Below, in pieces: positions 26,330 to 36,121 of a DNA stretch of 64,000 bases; the first letter of the stretch is position 1, and the number at the start of each line of letters is the position of its first letter. This DNA comes from an uncultured bacterium (GTDB lineage: Bacteria > Pseudomonadota > Alphaproteobacteria > Sphingomonadales > Sphingomonadaceae), in the NCBI GenBank assembly GCA_942636505.2, contig CALOGB020000144.1, forward strand, positions 27,765 to 91,764, written 5' to 3'. The notes beneath the pieces are model-generated. The model searched no databases. It saw nothing but the letters and a program-made list of their open reading frames with translations, and was not told the origin of the DNA. A program made the position numbers and the translations under genes.

Positions 26330-26900
26330 GGTCAACGCAAGCATCGAAGGTGCTGAGCGGAAACTCGTGCCGGTCCATCGTGGTGCAATTCCGTACGAGC
26401 TGCTCGAAGGCGAGCTGTTTGGCTATTTCAAGGACAGTTTCGCCGGCGCGACGAGCGACCGTCCCGGACTCGTCGAGACTGCTGCTGGCGGCACGCTGTT
26501 CCTCGACGAAATCGGCGAATTGCCCGCAGCAACGCCGGTCAAGCTGCTCCGCTTCCTGGCTGACGGCAGCTTCCAGCCGGTGGGCGCCCACGCGTCGCGT
26601 ATAATGGACGTCAGCATTGTCGCCGCTACCCACCGCGACTTGGCCGCCTGCGTTGCCGACTGCAGCTTCCGCGAAGACCTGTATTACCGCCTGAAGGTCG
26701 TCGTTCTGCACACGCCGTCACTCGACGAACGCCAGAGCGACGTGCCCTGCTCTCCTCGGTTTTCTAGGCCGCGCGAGTGACCGCACCGGCCCGTTCACCA
26801 CCGACGCGCTGGGCCTGCTAGCTACGCGGCGCTGGCCCGGCAACTTCCGTGAACTCGCCACAGGCACTGGAAGAGGAGATAGCAGCGCTTTGGCGTTGTC
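26330..26900 (+). pseudogene. Sigma-54-dependent activator (NtrC-type AAA+) remnant
   Basis: Recognisable AAA+ core: GAIPYELLEGELFGYFKDSF, the degraded GAFTGA loop SFAGAT, RPGLVETAAGGTLFLDEIGELP (Walker B), AATHRDLAACV and FREDLYYRLKVVVLHTP. The Walker A half is missing. After residue VPCSP a frameshift near 26750 moves the reading into another frame, where FTTDALGLLATRRWPGNFRELA continues the family pattern. Not functional. Confidence 0.8.
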
Positions 26901-27123
26901 CAATCGGCTTCCCACATGGTCATCGCCGCGGCGTAGGCTGCTAACCGGCTCGACCTGTTCACACGACCAAGTTCGCCGTCACATACTTGGCCGGCAAGGC
27001 CGATCAACGAACGCCGCGAGAGCTCCCGCAGCGCCTTTGTCGAAATGCCGCGGAAAGAACACCGATCACGAGCAGCACTGTAGAGCCCTCCCCATCGCCT
27101 GATATCGGTCGAACTCGCCGCAG

Positions 27124-28767
27124 TTACTTGTAATTACCCATGATCACCTTGAGAACGACCGGCGTGGTGAGGTTGATCCCGTAGTCGGTCTGGTCGCCGT
27201 TCCACACGCGGCTCATCACCCATCGTCCGTCGACCACACGACCTTCTTCGACGCGGAATACCGAACCGTTCTTCGGGCCATCCTTCGCCGTCCCGAAGTT
27301 CAGGCGGACGTGATCGCCGACCACGAGAAATTCGTTCGGCGACAGGTGCGCGACGGCAACGCCGCCCACAGGCTGCTTCGCCCAAATGGGCGGCTCGGAC
27401 TTGATCCAGGTCCAGTCCTTCTGACCGAACTGCCATTCGCCGTAACTGGTGGCGATCGTCCAGTTCCCCATGGTGGTAGACTGAGGAGCGGTCGGCCCCG
27501 TGTTCTCGTCGGGCTTGGCTGCACCCCAGGTCGGATGCTCGTACGCGATCTTCGCCCAGTCGCGCGCCATCGTCGAAAGGGCTGCGTATTTCAGCCCGAT
27601 CGCATCGACCGTGTCGTCGTCGAGCGCCTTCGCCCCGAGCGGATAGTTGAAATACCCGGTGTCATCCATGCCGAACGGCGCGTAGCCGATCGCACCGCGC
27701 CCGAGCGCCGCATAGAAGAACCGCGCAAACTCCTTCGCATTGCCGATCTCGGGTACCATCAGCGCGTTGTCGGACCGCGCATACGCGTCGAGGTACAACG
27801 CGACATGACCTGCATCGCGGTCGTAGATATCGGGCGCCTGGAAATCGATCGCGGGCGCGGCCGTCTTCCAGATGTCGAGCACGTCCTGCTGCGGTCCGCC
27901 GCTCGCGACTCCGGTCGGATCGGGCACGTTCGAGGGCCCTGCAAGCGACGCGTTGACGTACATCGGCAGCGGCTTGATCGCCTTACCCGCCGCGGCGATC
28001 TCGTCGACGAAGCGCGCCGTGTGCCAGGTGTTGAACGCTCGGTCGGCCTGCGCGCCGAACATCTGCGTCCAACTGCCACCCGGTTTCTTCAGCGCCTTGG
28101 CCAGATCTGCCGGCACCGGCTTTGCGAACACCGCATTGGCCTGCGGGCCGTAGTCGCGTGGCGAGCGATAGCTGCCGACTTCGTTCTCGGGCTGCACCAT
28201 GATCACCGTGTTCTGAGGATCATGCGCCTTCAGATATTTCATTACCTCGACGAACGCGCGCTTGTCCGCCTCCAGCGTCGCACGAAACATCGGCGAATGG
28301 ACATAATGGTCGGTGCCGTCCTTCATCTTCATCCGCGGAAAACGGCGATTGTCGGCCTTGAACCAATCTGGCGTGTAGCCGGGCGAGGTGTTCTTCCACG
28401 TCCCGAACCAGAGCAGTACGACGCGCTTGTCATGCGTCCGCGCCTGATCGAGCAACGTCTGGAGAAAGCTCAGGTCGAACCTTCCCTCGACCGGCTCGAC
28501 CTGCTGCCACGCGATCGGGATCTCGACGGTGTTGGCATGCATCCGGTCGAGCATCGGCCACACCTGCGGCAGCGCGGAGGCATAGTTGCTGCTGTTGTTG
28601 ACCTGCGCGCCAAGCATCAGGAACGGCGCACCGTCGACGATCAGCGCATGCCGACCCGCCTTGCTGACGATCCGCGGAACCTCGGTCATGGTCTGCGCGG
28701 ACGCGGTACCGCCGCTCAACGACACGGAGAGGGCTACGCCCGCGATTAGCTTATTCATACGAACCAA
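27124..28767 (-). CDS. GH35 beta-galactosidase (xyloglucan locus)
   Basis: 547 aa, exported (signal MNKLIAGVALSVSLSGGTASAQ). The TTG at 28767 is preferred because AAGGA sits 7 nt before it; the next ATG (28758) would have 16-nt spacing. The GH35 TIM barrel shows VEIPIAWQQVEPVEGRFDLSF, the acid/base Glu196 in QPENEVGS, and the nucleophile Glu340 in LMVPEIGNAKEF. A C-terminal DUF5597-like beta domain follows. GH35 enzymes of this subtype remove beta-1,2-galactose from xyloglucan side chains. It is divergent from the GH31 gene, sharing a 181-bp promoter region. Confidence 0.9.
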   Translation of the reverse strand: MVRMNKLIAGVALSVSLSGGTASAQTMTEVPRIVSKAGRHALIVDGAPFLMLGAQVNNSSNYASALPQVWPMLDRMHANTVEIPIAWQQVEPVEGRFDLSFLQTLLDQARTHDKRVVLLWFGTWKNTSPGYTPDWFKADNRRFPRMKMKDGTDHYVHSPMFRATLEADKRAFVEVMKYLKAHDPQNTVIMVQPENEVGSYRSPRDYGPQANAVFAKPVPADLAKALKKPGGSWTQMFGAQADRAFNTWHTARFVDEIAAAGKAIKPLPMYVNASLAGPSNVPDPTGVASGGPQQDVLDIWKTAAPAIDFQAPDIYDRDAGHVALYLDAYARSDNALMVPEIGNAKEFARFFYAALGRGAIGYAPFGMDDTGYFNYPLGAKALDDDTVDAIGLKYAALSTMARDWAKIAYEHPTWGAAKPDENTGPTAPQSTTMGNWTIATSYGEWQFGQKDWTWIKSEPPIWAKQPVGGVAVAHLSPNEFLVVGDHVRLNFGTAKDGPKNGSVFRVEEGRVVDGRWVMSRVWNGDQTDYGINLTTPVVLKVIMGNYK

Positions 28768-28948
28768 GACTGCATCCTTCTCCGTGAGCGCAAAGCGAAC
28801 GGGTTACGCCCGGATTTCTAGTCCCGGGGTGCGACGATCAACGGAAATACAGTTGATCCATCTCCCGTATCTGCAATTATACGACAAAATCGCCGTTCCG
28901 GCCATGATCGCGTTACCGTAAGGGCATAAGCCCGTGGAGAGGATTTTA

Positions 28949-31363
28949 ATGCATATTGCCCAAGCCCGTGTCGTCACGCAGCCGTCCGATCAGTCCGGCA
29001 AGACGTCACGACTAGACCGCTCGTCGCGGGGCTGGTCGTCGCGCCTGGTCGCACGGTTGGCTATTGGTGTCGCGCTCGCGACGCTCGGCACCACCGCCTT
29101 TGCCGCACCGATCGCGACGGTCGATCGCAACGGCAGCCTGGTTTCGGTCGAGGCCTATGCCCCGAACATCGTCCGTGTGACGATCGCGACCGACCGTGGG
29201 CAGGTCGACGCGCCCCCCGGCGATGGTCCCAACGCAAAGCCCGATGCCGCCGGCTGGACGCACCGTAACGACGCAGGCGCCGACGTCTTCACTTCGTCCG
29301 CGCTGTCGCTGTCGGTCGACGCCAAGCCCTGGCCCAAGGCGCCGTCGCAGATGGAGCGCTATTTCGCGCCGTCGCTGCCGCCCGTGTCGGTGACGATCCG
29401 CAAGCCCGACGGCTCGATGCTGACGCAGATGACCGGCTGGGAAATGGCGCCGCACACCGTCAACGGCGAGAAGACGTTCCGCGTCGGCGCGAGCTTCGCC
29501 TCGCCCGCAGACGAGCATTATTACGGCCTGGGCCAGAATCAGGAAGGCAAGCTCGATCTGCGCGGCCGCACGATCGACTGCCGCCACAATTACGATGCGC
29601 CGGCGGGCGAGACGGTGTGCGTACCGTTCATGGTCACCAACAAGGGTTACGGCATCGTCTGGGACAACCCGTCCTCGACAATCGTCTCCCCCGGCCTGCA
29701 CAGCGCGACGCACTGGCAGTCGGAAGTCGGCGAGCGCGTCTCGTTCTTCGTCATCACCGGCGCTACTACCGACGAAATCTATGCCGGCTACGCCACGCTG
29801 ACCGGCACCACGCCGCTGCCGCCAAAGGCCGCGTTCGGCCTCATCCAGAGCAAGGCGCGCTACGAGACCGAGAAGGAACTGCTCGACGTCGCCAACGGGT
29901 ATCGGAGCCGCGGCCTGCCGCTCGACATCATGGTGCTCGACTGGTTCTATTGGTCGCGCATGGGTCAGCTCGATATCGACCGGAATTACTTCCCCGATCC
30001 CAAGGGCATGAACGACAAGCTTAAGTCGATGGGGATGCATTCGATCATCAGCGTCTGGCCGCGGTTCGAGAAGGAATCGCGCTACTTCGACCTGTTGTCG
30101 ACCAAGGGCTGGTTGCTGAAAGACAAGGACGGCAACGTCGTCGACGGCCTGCCGATCCGGTCCGACCGCGCGGGCGCGTTGCTTGACAGCACCAACCCCG
30201 ATGCGCGCCACTGGTTCTGGGACCGGATCCGCGACAACATCGCCAGCCAGGGCTTCGACTGGTTCTGGCTCGACGAGACCGAACCAGACCTGGTGCCCGA
30301 TGGCAGCTTCTATTCGATCGGTTCGGGCGATCGCTATCACAACGTCTTCCCGCTGCTCCACACGATGAGCGTGGCGGACGGGTCGGCGAAGGATCGCCCC
30401 ACGATGCGCAACCTGATCCTGTCGCGCGCGGCTTATCTCGGCGCACAGCGCAACGGCGGGCTGTTCTGGTCGTCGGACATCAAGTCGACCTGGGAGGCGC
30501 TGCACCGGCAGGTGCCCGCCGGGCTCGGCTTCACCGCGAGCGGCATGGCCTATTGGGGCAGCGACATCGGCGGCTGGCAATGGCCGAACGGACCCAAGGC
30601 AACGCGTCCGGTGCTGCTCGATCCAGCGGGCGCGACCGCAATGGCGCCCGACTACGCGGATTATCCCGAGTTGTTCACGCGCTGGTTCGGCTACAGCGTC
30701 TTCACGCCGACGTTGCGGATCCATGGCCAGCGGCCGGCCACCGCGATCTGGCAGTACGGCACCGCGGCCGAGCCGGTCCTCGCGAACTTCCTGAAGCTGC
30801 GCTATTCGCTGATGCCGTACATTTATTCGCTCGGTCGCCACACGTACGAGAGCAATGCGCCGATGATGCGTGCGCTGTTCATGGATTTCCCGAACGATCC
30901 CAACGTCGCCGACATGGGCGACGAATATATGTTCGGCCCCGCCTTCCTGGTCGCGCCCGTTACCGAGCAGGGCAAGACCAGCCGCCAGGTCTATCTGCCG
31001 GCGGGTGCCGAATGGTATGACTACTGGACCAACCAGCGGTTCACGGGCGGCCAGACCGTCACCGCGAATGCGCCGATCGACAAGATCCCGCTGTTCGTAC
31101 GCGCCGGGTCGATCATCCCGATGGGCGTCCAGGTGCCGAGCACCGCGACCGCGCAGGCGCTCGAGAGCATCCGCGTCTATCCGGGCGCAGATGCCAACTT
31201 CGCGCTGTACGATGATGACGGCGTGACCAACGACTATCGCACCAAGGGCGGGCGCAAGGCAGTGCTGCGCTGGGACGACAAGACCCGGAGGCTCACCGCA
31301 TCGGGCAAGCTGCCGACCGGGCAGGACGCCGCGTCGCTGGTCCAGATCGTCTCGGCGAAGTGA
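28949..31363 (+). CDS. GH31 alpha-xylosidase
   Basis: 804 aa from ATG 28949, which has GGAGAGGA 5 nt upstream; a GTG at 28934 would start inside that ribosome binding site region and is rejected. A long basic n-region precedes a hydrophobic signal segment (LAIGVALATLGTTAFA). GH31 features are YYGLGQNQEG, PLDIMVLDWFYWSRMG, catalytic nucleophile Asp442 in FWLDETEPD and acid/base Asp510 in FWSSDIKSTW, plus the distal beta domains. The LDETEP signature is that of alpha-xylosidases acting on xyloglucan oligosaccharides, releasing the non-reducing-end xylose. It overlaps the next gene by one base. Confidence 0.92.
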   Translation: MHIAQARVVTQPSDQSGKTSRLDRSSRGWSSRLVARLAIGVALATLGTTAFAAPIATVDRNGSLVSVEAYAPNIVRVTIATDRGQVDAPPGDGPNAKPDAAGWTHRNDAGADVFTSSALSLSVDAKPWPKAPSQMERYFAPSLPPVSVTIRKPDGSMLTQMTGWEMAPHTVNGEKTFRVGASFASPADEHYYGLGQNQEGKLDLRGRTIDCRHNYDAPAGETVCVPFMVTNKGYGIVWDNPSSTIVSPGLHSATHWQSEVGERVSFFVITGATTDEIYAGYATLTGTTPLPPKAAFGLIQSKARYETEKELLDVANGYRSRGLPLDIMVLDWFYWSRMGQLDIDRNYFPDPKGMNDKLKSMGMHSIISVWPRFEKESRYFDLLSTKGWLLKDKDGNVVDGLPIRSDRAGALLDSTNPDARHWFWDRIRDNIASQGFDWFWLDETEPDLVPDGSFYSIGSGDRYHNVFPLLHTMSVADGSAKDRPTMRNLILSRAAYLGAQRNGGLFWSSDIKSTWEALHRQVPAGLGFTASGMAYWGSDIGGWQWPNGPKATRPVLLDPAGATAMAPDYADYPELFTRWFGYSVFTPTLRIHGQRPATAIWQYGTAAEPVLANFLKLRYSLMPYIYSLGRHTYESNAPMMRALFMDFPNDPNVADMGDEYMFGPAFLVAPVTEQGKTSRQVYLPAGAEWYDYWTNQRFTGGQTVTANAPIDKIPLFVRAGSIIPMGVQVPSTATAQALESIRVYPGADANFALYDDDGVTNDYRTKGGRKAVLRWDDKTRRLTASGKLPTGQDAASLVQIVSAK

Positions 31364-31382
31364 TGCGCGGCGAAGTGATGCG
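31353..31382 (+). repeat. 15-bp tandem duplication at the GH31 stop / esterase start
   Basis: CGGCGAAGTGATGCG occurs twice head to tail (31353-31367 and 31368-31382), followed by a partial CGGC. It contains the GH31 stop codon and duplicates the ATG of the next gene, giving possible starts at 31363 and 31378. Confidence 0.9.
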
Positions 31383-32175
31383 CGGCATCGCCATTGCGGC
31401 GCTGGCGGCGACCTCGTCGGCCGCCGCGGCACAGACCAATGTCCCGGGCGATCCCTATGCCGGTGATCCGGTCGGGATCGTCGCGGCCCCCTGCCCCGCG
31501 CATCCGTCGCCGACCGATGGCGCCGGATGGGAGGCCTGGAAGCTGCACATGCTCACGCGCGACTTCGGCCAGTTGTGCCGGTACCGCCCGCAGAACGAAC
31601 AGCTGAAGGCATCCCGCATGCCGGTGCGCGTCGTCTTCATGGGCGATTCGATCACCGACAACTGGATCGGCGCGGACTCAGCGTTGTTCACCGGCGGACT
31701 GATCGATCGCGGCATCGGCGGGCAGACCACGCCGCAGATGCTGGTGCGCTTCCGCGAGGACGTGATCGCGCTCAAGCCGCGCGCGGTCCACATCATGGCG
31801 GGCACCAACGACATCGCCGGCAACACCGGCGCCTCGACGATGTCGATCGTGCAGGGCAACATCGCCAGCATGGCCGACCTCGCGCGTGCGAACGGCATCA
31901 AGGTCATCATCGCATCGACCCCGCCCGCCGCCGCCTTCCCGTGGAGCAAGGACAAGCAGCCGGTCCCGCAGATCCGCGCGCTCAACACCTGGTTGAAGGC
32001 CTATGCTGCGAAGAACGGCTTCACTTATGTCGATTACTACACCGCGCTTGCCACGCCCGAGGGCGCGATGAAGCCGGGGCTGGCGAGCGACGGCGTCCAC
32101 CCGACTTCCGCCGGCTATGCGGTAATGCGCCCGCTGGCGCTCGCCGCGATCCGCCGGACCGTCGCAGCCAAGTGA
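31363..32175 (+). CDS. SGNH/GDSL-family esterase (probable xyloglucan acetylesterase)
   Basis: About 270 aa, exported (MRGIAIAALAATSSAAAAQ signal). SGNH blocks: nucleophile Ser96 in FMGDSITDNW, RGIGGQTTPQML, the GTND block MAGTNDIAG, and the catalytic Asp-His in DGVHPTSAGY. Such enzymes in glycan loci deacetylate substrates before glycosidases act; xyloglucan galactose is commonly O-acetylated. Start is either ATG 31363 (coupled to the GH31 stop) or ATG 31378 created by the tandem duplication. Ends by overlapping the GTG of the next gene (GTGA). Confidence 0.85.
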   Translation: MRGEVMRGIAIAALAATSSAAAAQTNVPGDPYAGDPVGIVAAPCPAHPSPTDGAGWEAWKLHMLTRDFGQLCRYRPQNEQLKASRMPVRVVFMGDSITDNWIGADSALFTGGLIDRGIGGQTTPQMLVRFREDVIALKPRAVHIMAGTNDIAGNTGASTMSIVQGNIASMADLARANGIKVIIASTPPAAAFPWSKDKQPVPQIRALNTWLKAYAAKNGFTYVDYYTALATPEGAMKPGLASDGVHPTSAGYAVMRPLALAAIRRTVAAK

Positions 32176-33809
32176 GTATCGATCTCAGCCGCCGTTCAGT
32201 TCTCGCCGGGATCGCCGCACTTGGTCCCGCAACACATGCGCTAGCGCAGAGCCCGATGGGGCTGGCGCGGGGCCCGGTGCAACCGACCTGGCAATCGCTG
32301 GTCGATCACTATCGCTACCCCGAGTGGTTCCGCGACGCGAAGCTCGGCCTGTGGTCGCATTGGGGGCCGCAATCGGTGCCCGAGCAGGGCGACTGGTACG
32401 GCAGATTCATGTATATGCAGGGCCACCCCGCCTACGAACATCACCTCAAGACCTATGGTCATCCGACCAAGTCGGGGATGATGGAGGTGATGAACCGCTG
32501 GACCGCGGAGCGTTGGAATCCCGACGCGCTGATCGCCCGCTATGCCAAGGCGGGGGCGAAATATTTCGTCTCGCTCGCCAATCATCACGACAATCTCGAC
32601 TGCTACGACAGCCGCTATCACGCCTGGAATTCGCTCCGCGTCGGGCCGAAGCGCGACGTCGTCGGCACCTGGGAAAAGGCCGCGCGGAAAGCCGGGCTCA
32701 AGTTCGGCGTCTCGAACCACGCCGCGCACAGCTGGCACTGGTATCAGACCGCCTATGGCTATGACCCGACCGGTCCGCTGAAGGGCCAACGCTACGACGC
32801 GTTCACGCTGCGCACCGCCGACGGGCACGGCAAGTGGTGGGACGGGCTCGATCCGCAACAGCTCTATACCGGCGCACACGCGGTCCTGCCGAACGGCATC
32901 GACACGGTGGCGGCGATGAACGCGTGGCACGACGCGAACGACGGCCAATGGATCGAGACACCGCCGCCGAACGATCCGGGCTATGCCGCGAAATGGCTGC
33001 TGCGCCAGACCGACCTGATCGACAAGTACAAGCCCGACTTCTGCTATTTCGACGATTACGAGCTGCCGTTCGGCCCGATCGGGCTTCAGGCAGCGGCGGA
33101 TTACTATAACCGCTCGATCGCGTGGCATGGCAAGATCGACGTCGTGCTGACCGCCAAGCAGTTGAAGCCCTATGCACGGTTCGGCCTTGTCCAGGACGTC
33201 GAGCGCGGCTTCACCGATCATCTGTGGGACGAGCCGTGGCAGACCGATACGTGCATCGGCGACTGGTTTTACAACGTCGCGCGGCTCAACGACAAAAGCT
33301 ACAAGACCGCCGAGCAGGTCATCCAGCGGCTTGCCGATGTCGTGTCGAAGAACGGCAACCTGCTGCTCTCGATCCCGCAGCCAGGCGACGGCTCGATCGA
33401 CGGCGAGGAGGAGAAGATCCTCGACGGCATGAGCCGCTGGATCGCGGTCAACGACGAGGCGATCTTCGGCTCGCGGCCATGGCGGATTTATGGCGAAGGC
33501 CCGACCAAGTTGCAGGCCGGCATGCAGAACGAACAGTCTTCGGGCGTGTTCACCGCGCGCGACGTGCGCTTCACCACCAACAAGGGGGCGCTCTATGCGC
33601 TGTTCCTGGGCTGGCCGCAGGGCGAGGTCACGATCGAGGCGCTGGGACGGAACCGCTTCGCCGACGGCGTGGTCGAGCGCGTGACGTTACTCGGCGGCGG
33701 CAGCTTGGCGCACCGCCGCGATACACGCGGGTTACATTTGACGATGCCTGCCAACCCCGGCGAGGGTTTCGTCCCCGTCCTGAAGCTGGAAGGCCGTGGG
33801 CTGGGCTAG
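32172..33809 (+). CDS. GH29 alpha-L-fucosidase
   Basis: 545 aa starting at GTG 32172, within the esterase stop. The N-terminus LSRRSVLAGIAALGPATHALAQ is a Tat-type or Sec signal. GH29 features: YPEWFRDAKLGLWSHWGPQSVPEQGDWYGR near the N-terminus, YFVSLANHHDNLDCYDSRYH, and PDFCYFDDYELPFG with the nucleophile Asp at 294 or 295. VSKNGNLLLSIPQPGDGSID is also typical. It would remove the terminal alpha-1,2 fucose of fucosylated xyloglucan. It closes the GH31-esterase-fucosidase operon and is convergent with GH74. Confidence 0.92.
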   Translation: MSIDLSRRSVLAGIAALGPATHALAQSPMGLARGPVQPTWQSLVDHYRYPEWFRDAKLGLWSHWGPQSVPEQGDWYGRFMYMQGHPAYEHHLKTYGHPTKSGMMEVMNRWTAERWNPDALIARYAKAGAKYFVSLANHHDNLDCYDSRYHAWNSLRVGPKRDVVGTWEKAARKAGLKFGVSNHAAHSWHWYQTAYGYDPTGPLKGQRYDAFTLRTADGHGKWWDGLDPQQLYTGAHAVLPNGIDTVAAMNAWHDANDGQWIETPPPNDPGYAAKWLLRQTDLIDKYKPDFCYFDDYELPFGPIGLQAAADYYNRSIAWHGKIDVVLTAKQLKPYARFGLVQDVERGFTDHLWDEPWQTDTCIGDWFYNVARLNDKSYKTAEQVIQRLADVVSKNGNLLLSIPQPGDGSIDGEEEKILDGMSRWIAVNDEAIFGSRPWRIYGEGPTKLQAGMQNEQSSGVFTARDVRFTTNKGALYALFLGWPQGEVTIEALGRNRFADGVVERVTLLGGGSLAHRRDTRGLHLTMPANPGEGFVPVLKLEGRGLG

Positions 33810-33874
33810 CTTTCGACGATCCGGTCGTTCTAGCCAACCCTAGCGGCGTATGCCAGGCGTTCTGGAGTGCCGGA

Positions 33875-36121
33875 TTATCGCGCTGCCACCGGATCGCCGT
33901 AGAACAGGCCGCGCCCGTCCGTGCCGATATAGACCCGTCCCTCGCGCCTGGGATCGCCGGAGATGACGCGGTAGCGGCCGCCCCAGCGATGCGCGTCGTC
34001 GTCGATCCGCGCCCAGGACCGTCCTTGATCCACCGAGCGCCAGGCCCCCCGGACACCGGCGAGCGTCCCTATCGCAAACAGGCCGTTCCGACCGATACCG
34101 AAGAGTTCGACCCGCAGTTCGCCATTCGCGGGCGTGAAGCTTGCGCCGCCGTCGATGCTCCGGAACAGCCGTTCGCCCGCCAGCAGCCATAATGTTCCCG
34201 TGCGGTCGGGGTCGGCCACGAGACCGCTTTGCGCTTCGCGATCTTGCCGGCCGACCGGCTTGAGATCGGCCGGCAGCCCTCGTGCCGCGACGACGGAAAA
34301 ACTTGCCGCAGCATCGCGCGACACCAGCACCCGCCCATGCAGGACGTCGATCGCGTAGAAAATCCTTGGGTCGCGTTTGTCGGCGACCGCACGGATCTTA
34401 CCCGGCAGCCCGGCGACGATCGACCAATGGCGGCCGGCGTCGCGCGACACCTGCGGGATCGGGGTCGCCACGACCATCGTCGTGCCGTCGGCCGATACGG
34501 TGATCGGCCAATCGCCGTTCAGGTCCTCGCGCCGCGGTGGGTTGCCCATCGGCGGCACGGTGATCTCGGTCCAGGTGCGGCCGCCGTCCTCCGACCGCCC
34601 CATCGACGCGTCACGCGGCCTGTCCAGATACAGGCTGCCGCTTCGGACGACGACGTTCGGCGCCATCCCGGCGTAATCGATGGTGTTGGTGTTCGACATG
34701 TACGGATCGACGAACGTCGGTCGCGGCGAGCGGTCGAGATCGTCGTGCACGAAACCGGCGAGATCACCGAACCCGGAGATCAGCGGAGCGCCCCCGGTCG
34801 GCGATGCGAGCGTGATGATCGCCGTCTGTTCGATCCCGCGGGTCCAGGGCGCCCAGTCGACCGCGCCCGAACGCCTGAGCGCGCGGGTCGCATAGACCGT
34901 CGCGCCGGTCGTGTAGGCGACATGACCAGGATCGAACGGATCGATCGCAAGGCCGGAGATCCAGTGGCCGAAATCGGCACCCTTCCCCTCGTGCAACAGG
35001 AACGGCGTCGCCGACACGTCGCGCCGGCTGCGCGGCCCGACATCGTCCCAGCTTCGGCCGTCGTCGCGGCTGATCCAGAGCGAATCCCGGTGTTTGTAGC
35101 GGTCGACGGTGCTGACCGCGACGGTTCCCGGCGACATCGCGGACACCGCGACGCCGAGGAATGCGCCCTCTGCCCCGGTATCGCGCCACGCGGCGGGGGT
35201 CACGTCGCGGCCGGTGCCGTCGCGATCGTAACGCCACACCGCGCCGGTCGCGATGCCGCTCGGCCCCAGCCCGCTCGCATAGCCGACCCACAGCACGCCC
35301 CGCGGATCGACGACGCCCTTGGCCGCGAGCAGCGCCGGGCCGGTCACCGCGATCCACGTCTCGCCGGCGTCATCCGACCGATACAGATGCGTGGCGCCCG
35401 GATCGGCAACGCCGGCCCACACGCGCCGGGACGGTCGGCCTCCCCCGCCGCTGGTGGGATCGACCGCGACGAAGGCGACCCCGCCATGCGTCCGCCGAAA
35501 ACCGGGGCGTCCCAGCCCAGCGACCGGAAAGCGCGCGACCTTTGCCCAGGTCGCGCCGGCATCGTCGCTGCGCCACAAGCCGTCGTGCCGCGAGCCGAAG
35601 AACAGTCGCTGCGTCGCGTTGGGATCGATCGCGAGCCGTTCGCCGAGCCCTCGGCCATCCTCGTTGCCGCCCATCGCGAACGGGACGGGCGTAATCCGCC
35701 AGGATCGTCCCCGGTCGGCGGATCGCAGGATTGCCGCGGGCTGGCTGGCACCCACCCCTGCCGCCATGTAGACGACATCGGGATCGCGGGGATCGGGCGC
35801 GATGCTCTCGATACCCATGTAGCTCGGCACCGCGTTACCGTCCTGCAGCGGCACCCAGCGCGCGATCTTTTCGTCCCAGCGATACGCGCCACCCATGTCG
35901 GTCCGGAGATAGGCGAGCCCCCGCTCCACCGCGCTGAAGACGATGTTGGGCGCATACCCGCCCGCGCCGACGGTCACGTTGGTCCAGCGATATGCCACCG
36001 CGTCCGGCGCGCGGGCGGACCCCGGCGTTGCGAGGGACGCCAGCAGCAACGCCGTCGTCGCGACGATGCGCAGCCGCCTTGTCGAAGCCAGCCGTCCACC
36101 TGTGCGCCGCAACGGGATCAT
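33875..36121 (-). CDS. GH74 xyloglucanase-like enzyme
   Basis: 748 aa from ATG 36121, overlapping the upstream halogenase-like gene by 4 nt (ATGA). Signal RLRIVATTALLLASLATPGSARA. Two seven-bladed propellers are suggested by repeated Asp-box-like SxDxGxxW motifs (RSADRGRSW, RSDDAGATW, RSDDAGETW, SRDDGRSW, SRDAGRHW, SVDQGRSW). The catalytic Asp pair fits the family: Asp75 in YLRTDMGGAYRW and Asp453 in SGFGDLAGFVHDDL. GH74 enzymes cleave the beta-1,4-glucan backbone of xyloglucan. The frame open further upstream overlaps the preceding gene and is not used. Confidence 0.9.
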   Translation of the reverse strand: MIPLRRTGGRLASTRRLRIVATTALLLASLATPGSARAPDAVAYRWTNVTVGAGGYAPNIVFSAVERGLAYLRTDMGGAYRWDEKIARWVPLQDGNAVPSYMGIESIAPDPRDPDVVYMAAGVGASQPAAILRSADRGRSWRITPVPFAMGGNEDGRGLGERLAIDPNATQRLFFGSRHDGLWRSDDAGATWAKVARFPVAGLGRPGFRRTHGGVAFVAVDPTSGGGGRPSRRVWAGVADPGATHLYRSDDAGETWIAVTGPALLAAKGVVDPRGVLWVGYASGLGPSGIATGAVWRYDRDGTGRDVTPAAWRDTGAEGAFLGVAVSAMSPGTVAVSTVDRYKHRDSLWISRDDGRSWDDVGPRSRRDVSATPFLLHEGKGADFGHWISGLAIDPFDPGHVAYTTGATVYATRALRRSGAVDWAPWTRGIEQTAIITLASPTGGAPLISGFGDLAGFVHDDLDRSPRPTFVDPYMSNTNTIDYAGMAPNVVVRSGSLYLDRPRDASMGRSEDGGRTWTEITVPPMGNPPRREDLNGDWPITVSADGTTMVVATPIPQVSRDAGRHWSIVAGLPGKIRAVADKRDPRIFYAIDVLHGRVLVSRDAAASFSVVAARGLPADLKPVGRQDREAQSGLVADPDRTGTLWLLAGERLFRSIDGGASFTPANGELRVELFGIGRNGLFAIGTLAGVRGAWRSVDQGRSWARIDDDAHRWGGRYRVISGDPRREGRVYIGTDGRGLFYGDPVAAR

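Noticed and set aside
27310..28749. 479-codon plus-strand frame opposite GH35
   Set aside because: Antisense shadow; GH35 catalytic motifs and ribosome binding site are on the minus strand.
29012..31432. 806-codon minus-strand frame opposite GH31
   Set aside because: Antisense shadow of a GC-rich gene; no signal peptide or domain, while the plus strand encodes a full GH31 enzyme.
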